Positions 49,358 through 56,654 of a stretch of DNA of 64,000 bases are shown here, one piece after another; the first letter of the stretch is position 1; each line of letters begins with the position of its first letter. The notes under the pieces were generated by a model. That model was not told the origin of the DNA. It did no database searches and worked only from the letters and a program-made list of their open reading frames with translations. The stretch is from Microbacterium sp. CGR2 (lineage in GTDB: Bacteria; Actinomycetota; Actinomycetes; Actinomycetales; Microbacteriaceae). Made by a program: the position numbers and the translations under genes. The stretch covers positions 2,046,001 through 2,110,000 of the forward strand of contig NZ_RBHX01000001.1 of the NCBI RefSeq assembly GCF_003626735.1, written 5' to 3'.

Positions 49358-50127
49358 GCGATTGTTCCCATCGGTCCGTAGTCGCACAGCACCTCGTCGC
49401 CGCGCGACACCCACATCGGGCGTGTGAACGATCCTGCCAGGATGATCTCGCCTGCTTCGAGACGCGCGCCGTGCTGGTGGAACTTGTTCGCCAGCCACGC
49501 CACGCCGGTGGCAGGGTGGCCGAGGACACCGGCCGCCACGCCCGTCTCTTCTATCTCGCCGTTGCGGGAGAGGACGCCGGGAACCCACCGAAGATCGATC
49601 TCGTCCGGGCGGCGGTGTTCGGAGCCCAGCACCATCGCCCCGTATGCGGCGTTGTCGCTGATGGTGTCGATGATCGTGCGCCCCTCGAGTTCGATGTGCG
49701 AATTCAGCACTTCGAGGGCCGGAACGGCGTAGTCGATCGCCGCGAGCGCATCGTCGAGCGTGCAGCCCGGGCCTTCGAGTGGATGCTTCAGCACGAAGGC
49801 GAGCTCCACCTCGATGCGGACGTTCGAGTAGTGATCGACCGGGATCTCGGCCCCGGACTCGTACACGGTGTCGTCGAACATCACCCCGTAATCGGGCTCG
49901 GTGATGCCTGTCGCCTGCTGCATCGCCTTGGATGTCAGGCCGATCTTGCGTCCGACGAGCCGGCGCCCTGCGGCGATCTGCGAATCACGCCAGACACCCT
50001 GGATCGCGTAGGAGTCCTCGACCGTGGCGTCGGGGTGGCGCGCGGTGATCCGTGGGATCACGCCGTGCGTGCGGTCGGCTTCCGCGAGTTCAGCGGCGAT
50101 CTGCGCAACGGTTTCCGGGGGCAGCAT
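49342..50127 (-). CDS. hpaH: 2-oxo-hept-4-ene-1,7-dioate hydratase
   Basis: 261-aa hydratase of the FAH-like/MhpD family that adds water to 2-oxohept-4-ene-1,7-dioate. YAIQGVWRDSQIAAGRRLVGRKIGLTSKA-type start region and VELAFVLKHPLEGPG, with metal-binding E-x-E (IEVELAF) and later GVLGHPATGVAWLANKF, match HpaH/HpcG. It precedes hpaI with overlap and follows hpaD after a 77-bp gap that holds a dispersed repeat (50156-50189). Confidence 0.92.
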   Translation of the reverse strand: MLPPETVAQIAAELAEADRTHGVIPRITARHPDATVEDSYAIQGVWRDSQIAAGRRLVGRKIGLTSKAMQQATGITEPDYGVMFDDTVYESGAEIPVDHYSNVRIEVELAFVLKHPLEGPGCTLDDALAAIDYAVPALEVLNSHIELEGRTIIDTISDNAAYGAMVLGSEHRRPDEIDLRWVPGVLSRNGEIEETGVAAGVLGHPATGVAWLANKFHQHGARLEAGEIILAGSFTRPMWVSRGDEVLCDYGPMGTIACRFV

Positions 50128-50155
50128 CCATGTCTCCGATCTTCAGGGGTGGGGC

Positions 50156-50189
50156 GTTTCGTCTCGCTGCGCTCGCTCAACGACCGGGT
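50156..50189. repeat. REP-like dispersed repeat, copy A
   Basis: The 34-bp unit begins GTTTCGTCTCGCTGCGCTCG and ends CGACCGGGT. A second copy inside the FAH-RraA gene (54319-54352) agrees at 28 of 34 bases, and 14 bases recur in reverse orientation at 29393-29406. The unit contains GCGAG/CTCGC inverted bits. It sits between hpaD and hpaH. Confidence 0.65.
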
Positions 50190-50204
50190 GGTGTGGTGGG
50201 GTGT

Positions 50205-51341
50205 TCAAAGCTGGTTGCCGAGCTTCTTCTCGCCGTCGTCCGGTCGAGTGTAGGAGAAGCCGTCGGCTCCGATGGTCACGGCCATCTCGCTGGAATCGGA
50301 CCGGGCGACCACCGGTTGGGGGTTCCCGTCGAGGTCGAGCACGAGCGACGCCTCGGTGTACCACGACGGCACGACGGGGTTGCCCCACCAGTCGCGGCGC
50401 TGGTTGTCGTGGACGTCCCAGGTGATGACCGGGTTGTCAGGGTCACCCGTGTAATAGTCCTGCGTGTACACCTCGACACGGTGCCCGTCCGGGTCGCGCA
50501 GGTACAGGTAGAAGGCGTTCGAGACGCCGTGGCGACCCGGGCCCCGCTCGATCGCGTCGGAGCGTCGCAGCGCGCCGAGCTTGTCGCAGATCGCGAGGAT
50601 GTTGTGCTTCTCGTGCGTGGCGAAGCAGACATGGTGCATGCGCGGCCCATCGCCACCTGTCATCGCGGTGTCGTGCACCGTGGGCTTGCGCCGCATCCAT
50701 GCCGCGTAGACCGTGCCCTCGTCGTCCTGGATGTCCTCCGTCACGCGGAAGCCGAGGTCTTGCATGAACTTCACGGCGCGCGGCACGTCAGGGGTGACCT
50801 GGTTGAAGTGGTCGAGGCGCACCAGCTCCCCGGGGATGTGCAGGTCATAGCGCCAGGACATGCGTTCGACGTGGTCGGCCTGGTGGAAGAACTCGTAGGG
50901 GAAGCCGAGGGGGTCGACGACACGCACCGAGTCGCCGATGCCCTTGACGAAGCCGTCGGGGCTGCGTCGCACGTCGCATCCGAGCTCCGTGTAGAACTCG
51001 ACGGCACGATCGAGGTCCTCGGGCGCGCGCACGCGGTAGGAGAAGGCGGCGACCGCGGCGAGGGGGCCCTTGCGCAGCACCAGATTGTGGTGGATGAACT
51101 CCTCGGTCGAGCGCAGGTAGATCGCCTCGTCGTCCTCCTCGGTGACATACAGACCGAGAACGTCGACATAGAACTGCCGGGACGCGGCCAGGTCGGTGAC
51201 GACGAGCTCCATGTAGGCGCAGCGGAGGATGTCCGGCGGCGAGCTCTCGGGAGTGGTGACCGGGTTGTCCGAGCGGATCGGCGCCTCCTGAGACACGTAG
51301 TATCCGGCCGAGGTGAGGGTCATGTCTTCGCGGTGGGTCAT
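50205..51341 (-). CDS. hpaD: 3,4-dihydroxyphenylacetate 2,3-dioxygenase
   Basis: 378-aa extradiol ring-cleavage enzyme of the VOC superfamily (two tandem modules), similar to the homoprotocatechuate dioxygenases of Brevibacterium and Arthrobacter. Metal ligands are recognisable: His in RLDHFNQV, His in RMHHVCFATHEKHN and Glu in HRVEVYTQDY. DLRCAYMELVVTDL-type start follows a polar leader. Product is 5-carboxymethyl-2-hydroxymuconate semialdehyde, the substrate of HpaE coded just upstream. The 91-bp gap to hpaE holds a large palindrome. Confidence 0.93.
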   Translation of the reverse strand: MTHREDMTLTSAGYYVSQEAPIRSDNPVTTPESSPPDILRCAYMELVVTDLAASRQFYVDVLGLYVTEEDDEAIYLRSTEEFIHHNLVLRKGPLAAVAAFSYRVRAPEDLDRAVEFYTELGCDVRRSPDGFVKGIGDSVRVVDPLGFPYEFFHQADHVERMSWRYDLHIPGELVRLDHFNQVTPDVPRAVKFMQDLGFRVTEDIQDDEGTVYAAWMRRKPTVHDTAMTGGDGPRMHHVCFATHEKHNILAICDKLGALRRSDAIERGPGRHGVSNAFYLYLRDPDGHRVEVYTQDYYTGDPDNPVITWDVHDNQRRDWWGNPVVPSWYTEASLVLDLDGNPQPVVARSDSSEMAVTIGADGFSYTRPDDGEKKLGNQL

Positions 51342-51365
51342 GTCAGCGTCCTTGCTTCATGTTTC

Positions 51366-51416
51366 GGTCGCAGTTCGTGTCGCCTCGAGTGAGGGTCGGC
51401 GACAAGAACTGCGACC
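51366..51416. repeat. 19-bp-arm palindrome between hpaE and hpaD
   Basis: Arms 51366-51384 and 51398-51416 match at 18 of 19 positions around a 13-nt loop; the core is GGTCGCAGTTC / GAACTGCGACC. As RNA it would be a very stable hairpin in the hpa transcript, able to lower downstream expression or protect the upstream part. It may be a mobile palindrome (REP-type) since GCGACCGGAG recurs at 5850. Confidence 0.7.
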
Positions 51417-51432
51417 GGAGCGGAGGGGAGGG

Positions 51433-52929
51433 TCAGTTCTTGCCGAACGTCGGGTTGTGAGCGCCGCCGAGCGTGATGTGGACGCTCTGCTGATCGGTGT
51501 AGAAGTCGATCGAGCGGTAGCCGCCCTCATGGCCGAGGCCGGACGCCTTCACCCCGCCGAACGGTGTGCGAAGGTCACGCACGTTGTTGCTGTTGAGCCA
51601 CACCATGCCCGCCTCGACCGCCTGAGAGAAGTTGTGCGCTCGCGTGAGGTCGTTGGTCCAGATGTAAGCGGCGAGGCCGTACTTGGTGTTGTTGGCCAGG
51701 GCCAGCGCCTCTTCGTCGGAGTCGAACGGGGTGATGGCGACGACCGGTCCGAAGATCTCCTCCTGGAAGATGCGGGCGTCGGGGGCGACGTCGGCGAACA
51801 CGGTCGGGGCCACGAAGTTACCCTCGTCGAAACCCTCCGGTCGGCCGCCGCCGGCGACGAGGCGCGCCTCGCTCTTGCCGATCTCGACGTAGCTCATCAC
51901 CTTGTCGTAGTGCTCCGGGTGCACGAGAGCGCCGACTTCGGTCGACGGGTCGTGGGGGTAGCCGACCTTCACACGCTTCGCCTGGGCGGCGTAGCGCTCG
52001 ACGAACTCCTCGTAGATCGAGCGCTCGACGAGGATGCGGGACCCCGCCGTGCAGCGCTCGCCGTTGAGGGAGAAGACGCCGAAGATCGTGGCGTCGACGG
52101 CAGCCTCCAGATCGGCATCCGCGAAGACGACCGCTGGCGACTTGCCGCCGAGTTCCATCGAGAGCCCCTTCAGGAACGGTGCTGCGTTGGCGAAGATGAT
52201 CTGCCCGGTGCGGCTCTCACCGGTGAACGAGATGAGGGGGACGTCGGGATGCTTCACCAGGGCGTCACCGGCTTCTTCGCCGAGCCCGTTGACGAGGTTG
52301 AACACACCCGGGGGGAGGCCTGCCTCCTCGAAGATGCCGGCCCAGAGCGACGCCGACAGAGGGGTGAACTCGGCGGGCTTGAGCACGACCGTGTTGCCGG
52401 TCGCGAGGGCGGGGCCGAGCTTCCACGACTCGAGCATGAACGGGGTGTTCCACGGCGTGATGAGTCCGGCGATCCCGATGGGCTTGCGATTGACGTAGTT
52501 CATCTGGCGACCGGGAACCTTGAAGGCATCGTCGGACTGCGCGACGATCAGGTCGGCGAAGAAACGGAAGTTCTCGGCGGCGCGGCGAGCCTGGCCGAGC
52601 GCCTGAGTCATCGGCAGCCCCGAGTCGTAGGATTCCAATTCCGCCAGGCGGGCGTCGCGCGACTCGACGAGGTCGGCGATGCGGTGCAGCACTCGGCTTC
52701 GCTCGCGGGGGAGCATCCGTGGCCAGGGACCCTCATCGAAGGCGCGCTTCGCCGCGGCGACGGCGAGCTCGATGTCGGCCTTCTTTCCCGAGGCCGCGGT
52801 CGTGTAGGTCTTGTTCGTCACCGGGTCGAGCACGTCGAACGTGTCTCCATCGACCGAGTCGACGAAGGCACCGTCGATGTAGTGCTGGATGTGGTCAGGA
52901 AGATCGGCGGGGATGCGCGAATCGGTCAT
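51433..52929 (-). CDS. hpaE: 5-carboxymethyl-2-hydroxymuconate semialdehyde dehydrogenase
   Basis: 498-aa NAD-dependent aldehyde dehydrogenase. ITPWNTPFMLESWKLGPALA, KPAEFTPLSA, SFTGESRTGQII, catalytic Glu in MELGGKSP and catalytic Cys in NGERCTAGSRI are all intact; VWLNSNNVRDLRTPFGGVKASG closes the family pattern. Among ALDHs the HpaE type is supported by its place between hpaD and the regulator. Start ATG at 52929 overlaps the stop of the GntR gene by 4 bp. Confidence 0.93.
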   Translation of the reverse strand: MTDSRIPADLPDHIQHYIDGAFVDSVDGDTFDVLDPVTNKTYTTAASGKKADIELAVAAAKRAFDEGPWPRMLPRERSRVLHRIADLVESRDARLAELESYDSGLPMTQALGQARRAAENFRFFADLIVAQSDDAFKVPGRQMNYVNRKPIGIAGLITPWNTPFMLESWKLGPALATGNTVVLKPAEFTPLSASLWAGIFEEAGLPPGVFNLVNGLGEEAGDALVKHPDVPLISFTGESRTGQIIFANAAPFLKGLSMELGGKSPAVVFADADLEAAVDATIFGVFSLNGERCTAGSRILVERSIYEEFVERYAAQAKRVKVGYPHDPSTEVGALVHPEHYDKVMSYVEIGKSEARLVAGGGRPEGFDEGNFVAPTVFADVAPDARIFQEEIFGPVVAITPFDSDEEALALANNTKYGLAAYIWTNDLTRAHNFSQAVEAGMVWLNSNNVRDLRTPFGGVKASGLGHEGGYRSIDFYTDQQSVHITLGGAHNPTFGKN

Positions 52930-53612
52930 GATGCTTCTCCTGTGGCGTGGGCGGAACGGGCGTGCAGGGCATCGAGGAACGCGTCCCTCGTGCGCCAGCG
53001 GTGCTTGCGGGCGGCGAGCTCGATTTCGAGAGAGTCGGCGCCCTCGCGGATGAGCTGCAGGATCTGCGCGTGCTCCTCCACGGAGTGCCGGGCGCGACCG
53101 GGCACGGACGCGAACGTGGTGTCGCGGATGCCCGACAGCCGTGCCCACCCTCGGTGCACGAGGTCGAGCAGGTGCGGGTTGGGGCAGGGCTCGAACAGCA
53201 CGGAATGGAACTGGCGATTCAGCTCGGTGAACATGTGCGCGTCGAAGTGGTCGAGCAGCCGCGCCATCCGGTCGTTGACGTCGGATGCCGCCTCGAGCGC
53301 GTCCGCGTCCAGCAGCGGGGCCGACAGAGCGGTGGCTGCCCCCTCGACCAGCCCGAGTGTCTGCATCGTATGTGCGTACTCGCTCTCATCGACGAGAGTC
53401 ACCCGCGCTCCGACGTTGCGCTCGAACGTCACCAGCCCTTCGGCTTCCAGGCGGCGGATGGCTTCACGCACCGGGACGACGCTCATCCCGAGTTCGTCGG
53501 CGATGGGACCGAGCACGAGCCGGTAGCCAGGACCGAAGGCGTGGCCGGAGATGCGCGAGCGGATCCAGGCATAGGCCTGCTCGGACTTGCTGGCGCTGGA
53601 CACCGTGGTCAC
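52926..53612 (-). CDS. GntR family regulator, FCD subfamily
   Basis: 228 aa. The winged helix is at ~10-75 (SEQAYAWIRSRISGHAFGPG, MSVVPVREAIRRLEAEGLV), the FCD ligand domain after ~85 with metal-binding His/Asp positions (FHSVLF, EEHAQIL). FCD proteins sense organic acids. It is inside the hpa operon, overlapping both neighbours (GTGA start inside the previous stop), so it probably controls this pathway in place of the MarR-type HpaR of enterobacteria. Start is GTG. Confidence 0.92.
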   Translation of the reverse strand: MTTVSSASKSEQAYAWIRSRISGHAFGPGYRLVLGPIADELGMSVVPVREAIRRLEAEGLVTFERNVGARVTLVDESEYAHTMQTLGLVEGAATALSAPLLDADALEAASDVNDRMARLLDHFDAHMFTELNRQFHSVLFEPCPNPHLLDLVHRGWARLSGIRDTTFASVPGRARHSVEEHAQILQLIREGADSLEIELAARKHRWRTRDAFLDALHARSAHATGEAS

Positions 53613-55105
53613 GAGCGGTTCTCCGAGCGCGCGTCCCGCTCGAACCGCGCGCGCCACTGGGCGTCGAGAGGGAACAGCCCATCGACAGGGTGCCCTGCAG
53701 CGACCTGTTCGGCGATCCACGCGTCTTCGATCTCCTGTGCGAGGGTGGCGTCGACGACCTCGTCGGCCAGGCTCGGCGGGATCACGATCACGCCGTCGCC
53801 GTCGCCGACGATGATGTCACCCGGCTGCACGGTCGCGCCTCCGCAGGAGATGGTGATGTCAGAGTCCCACGGGACGTGCTTGCGGCCGAGAACCGAGGGG
53901 TGGGCGCCCTGCGAGAAGACCGGAAGCCCGATCTCGGCGACCGCGTCGAAGTCTCGTACGCCGCCGTCCGTGATGACTCCGGCCGCTCCACGCGTCTGCG
54001 CGCGGAGCGCGAGGATGTCGCCGAGGGTGCCCGTCGTCGCATCGCCGCGGGCCTCGATCACGATGACCTCGCCCTCGTCGACGGCGTCGAAGACGCGCTT
54101 CTGGGCGTTGTATCCGCCGCCGTGGGTGGCGAAGAGGTCTTCGCGGAACGGCACGAAGCGCAGCGTCTTGGCTGTGCCGACCACTTTGGTGCCGGGGATG
54201 TTCGCGGAGACACCGTCGATGAAGCAGGAATGGTGACCGCGTTTGCGGAGCTGGGCGGACAGCCCGGCGGTGGGAGCATCCATCAACTTGGCGCGGAGCT
54301 CGGGGGAGAGTGGGGCGCGTTCCGTCTCGTTTCGCTCGCTCGATGAACGGGTTTCAGTGGCGAGCCCCGCCTCTTCCCGAGATCCCCATGCCTCTGCGCG
54401 CTGCAGATCATCGACGGCGGGGAGGGAGCCGAGATCCGGGTAGAACGGGACATCGCCCTGGGTGACGGTGGTGATGAGGCGGCTGGAACTCGGGGCGCCC
54501 TCGGCATCCGGGGCGTCCACCTCGATCTCGACGACATCGCCGGGGACGATCACCGACGATCCGGCTGGGGTGCCGGTGAGGATCACGTCGCCCGGCTCGA
54601 GGGTGAAGTGCTGGGAGAGGTCTGCCACCAGCTGCGCGAGCGGGAACAGGAGGCCGGCGGTGGTGTCTTCCTGGCGCAGCTCGCCGTTGACCCAGGCGCG
54701 CACGCGGAGCGCAGCAGGGTCGACGGTGCGCGCGTCGATGAGTTCCGGGCCGAGGGGGGTGTAGCCGTCGCCGCCTTTGGAACGGACGTTGGACCCCTTG
54801 TCGTTCGCCCGCAGGTCGTACAGCCCGAGGTCGTTCGACGCGGTGACGCCCGCGACGTGCGTCCAGGCGTCGGCGAGCGAGACGCGCCGCGCCGCCGTAC
54901 CGATCACGAGAGCGATCTCGCCTTCGAATGCGAGCAATTCGCAACCGGCGGGCCGCTCGACGGTGCCGCCTGTGACGCCGACGGAGCTGGCCGGCTTGAA
55001 GAAGTAGGAGGGGGCGGCGGGGCGCCGACCTCGCTGATCGGCGCGGGACGCGTAGCTGAGGTGAATCGCGATGATTTTGCCGGGTCGGGTCAGGGGATCC
55101 GTCAC
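53609..55105 (-). CDS. FAH-family isomerase/decarboxylase fused to RraA-like (HMG/CHA aldolase) domain
   Basis: 498-aa fusion. Residues ~5-215 are a fumarylacetoacetate-hydrolase-fold domain with metal residues in FEGEIALVIG (Glu61, Glu63) and Asp92, as in HpaG (isomerase/decarboxylase of the pathway). Residues ~265-490 are RraA/HMG-aldolase-like with RGDATTGTLGDILALRAQTR and ITDGGVRDFDAV (Arg384-Asp385 region). Family members decarboxylate oxaloacetate-like acids, so this half may supply the decarboxylase missing from a single FAH domain. Linker residues 252-263 are encoded by a dispersed repeat. GTG start 55105 has GAGGAGG eight bases upstream. Confidence 0.88.
   Translation of the reverse strand: MTDPLTRPGKIIAIHLSYASRADQRGRRPAAPSYFFKPASSVGVTGGTVERPAGCELLAFEGEIALVIGTAARRVSLADAWTHVAGVTASNDLGLYDLRANDKGSNVRSKGGDGYTPLGPELIDARTVDPAALRVRAWVNGELRQEDTTAGLLFPLAQLVADLSQHFTLEPGDVILTGTPAGSSVIVPGDVVEIEVDAPDAEGAPSSSRLITTVTQGDVPFYPDLGSLPAVDDLQRAEAWGSREEAGLATETRSSSERNETERAPLSPELRAKLMDAPTAGLSAQLRKRGHHSCFIDGVSANIPGTKVVGTAKTLRFVPFREDLFATHGGGYNAQKRVFDAVDEGEVIVIEARGDATTGTLGDILALRAQTRGAAGVITDGGVRDFDAVAEIGLPVFSQGAHPSVLGRKHVPWDSDITISCGGATVQPGDIIVGDGDGVIVIPPSLADEVVDATLAQEIEDAWIAEQVAAGHPVDGLFPLDAQWRARFERDARSENRS
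54319..54352. repeat. REP-like dispersed repeat, copy B, inside FAH-RraA gene
   Basis: 34 bp matching copy A (50156-50189) at 28 positions. It is read in frame on the minus strand as TRSSSERNETER at residues 252-263, exactly the hinge between the two enzyme domains. Confidence 0.65.
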
Positions 55106-55153
55106 GGGGCGCCTCCTCGCGCTTGTCATCGACGCTTGTGCGTCGTATTCGAA

Positions 55154-55183
55154 ATCATATATCATCGGAACATTCCCCGGCAA
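55154..55183 (-). promoter_or_regulatory. Promoter of the hpa operon
   Basis: Minus strand: TTGCCG (55183-55178), 18 bp, TATGAT (55159-55154). The -10 lies in an AT-rich TCATATATCAT block unlike its surroundings, a likely site for the GntR/FCD regulator. It is in the 140-bp gap shared with the divergent MFS gene, which also holds GTGAC/GTCAC at ~55209-55224. Confidence 0.6.
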
Positions 55184-55245
55184 GCACTCGGATTCCCGTC
55201 CATCGCGAGCCGTGACAATGCAGTCACAACCAAAGGAGACACCCC

Positions 55246-56624
55246 ATGAGCGGGCAGTCACAGGCTGGGTTCACCCCCACCGGCACCATCGCGACGACGG
55301 CGGATCGCCGCCGCGTCGTGTTCGCCACCGTCGTCGGCACCACGGTGGAGTGGTACGACTTCTTCATCTACGCCACGGCCGTCGGCCTCGTCTTCGGTCA
55401 GCTCTTCTTCGAGCCGCTCGGCGCCAACAGCGCGCTGATCGCGTTCGCCACGGTCGGTGTCAGCTTCCTCTTCCGCCCGTTGGGAGCGTTCCTCGCCGGT
55501 CACTACGGCGACAAGTTCGGTCGCAAGACGGTTCTCATGTGGACGCTCATCCTGATGGGGGCGGCGACTGCGCTGATCGGCGTGCTCCCGACCTACGAGG
55601 CCATCGGAGTGGCGGCACCCATCATGCTGGTGCTGCTCCGCATCCTTCAGGGGATCTCGGCCGGCGGCGAATGGGGCGGCGCGGTGCTGATGGCCGTCGA
55701 GCATGCGCCGCGGAAGAAGCGCGGCATCTTCGGCTCCTCCCCGCAGATCGGCGTCCCGCTGGGGCTGCTGCTCGCATCGGGTGTGATGGCTCTGATGACG
55801 GTGATCGCTCCGGGCGACCAGTTCCTCGCCTGGGATGGCGCGTCCCGTTCCTCCTCAGCGTCGTGCTGATCCTGGTCGGCTACTACGTGCGCCGCAAGGT
55901 CGAGGAGAGCCCGGTGTTCACCGAGCTCGCCGAGCGCAAGGAGAAAGCGCGGATGCCGATCGTGCAGCTGTTCCGCAAGCACGCACTCCTCGTGGTGATC
56001 GCCGCGTTCGTCTTCGCGGGCAACAACGCGGTCGGCTACATGACCACCGGCGGGTACATCCAGGGATACGCCACCAACCCGGAGGGGCCGATCGGGCTCG
56101 AGCGGGGGCCCGTGCTCTGGGCTGTCGCGGGCTCTGCGGTGACCTGGTTGTTCTCGACCCTGCTGGCAGGGTGGGTGTGCGACCGCATCGGCCGACGCAC
56201 GACCTACATCATCGGCTGGGTGATGCAGCTCGTCGGTGTGTTCACCCTGTTCCCGCTGGTCAACACCGGGGAGATCGGCCTGCTGTTCGCCGGGCTCGCG
56301 ATCCTCACCATCGGACTCGGCTTCACCTACGGCCCGCAGGCGGCGCTGTACACCGAACTGTTCCCTGCCAGCATCCGCTTCTCGGGAGTCTCGATCTCGT
56401 ACGCGATCGGTGCCATCGCCGGTGGGGCCTTCGCCCCGACCATCGCGACCGCGATCGTGCAGGCGACAGGCTCGACCCAGGCGGTCACCTGGTACCTGGC
56501 CGGTATGACGGTGCTCGGCCTGATCGCGACGCTGCTGCTGCGCGATCGTTCCGGCATCCCGCTCGGGCCGGACCATGAGGATGAGCAGGCGGTGAGCCCG
56601 ATCTACGGTCTCGCCAAGGCCTGA
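55246..56624 (+). pseudogene. MFS metabolite:proton symporter (MHS family), frameshifted
   Basis: The first 195 residues (TVEWYDFFIYATAVGLVFG, GHYGDKFGRKTVL, LLRILQGISAGGEWGGA) and the rest, from GWRVPFLLSVVLILVGYYVR to the end, are parts of one ~460-aa importer of the MHS family, but lie in different frames. The break is at 55831-55835: TGGGATGG where TGGGGATGG would restore WGWRVPF. A one-base loss in a G-run can be a real inactivation or a sequencing error. The gene is divergent from the hpa operon and upstream of a flavin monooxygenase, so it probably imported an aromatic acid. RBS AAAGGAG precedes the ATG. Confidence 0.88.
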
Positions 56625-56654
56625 CCTCCACGCAGTCGGAAGGAATCGACGACG

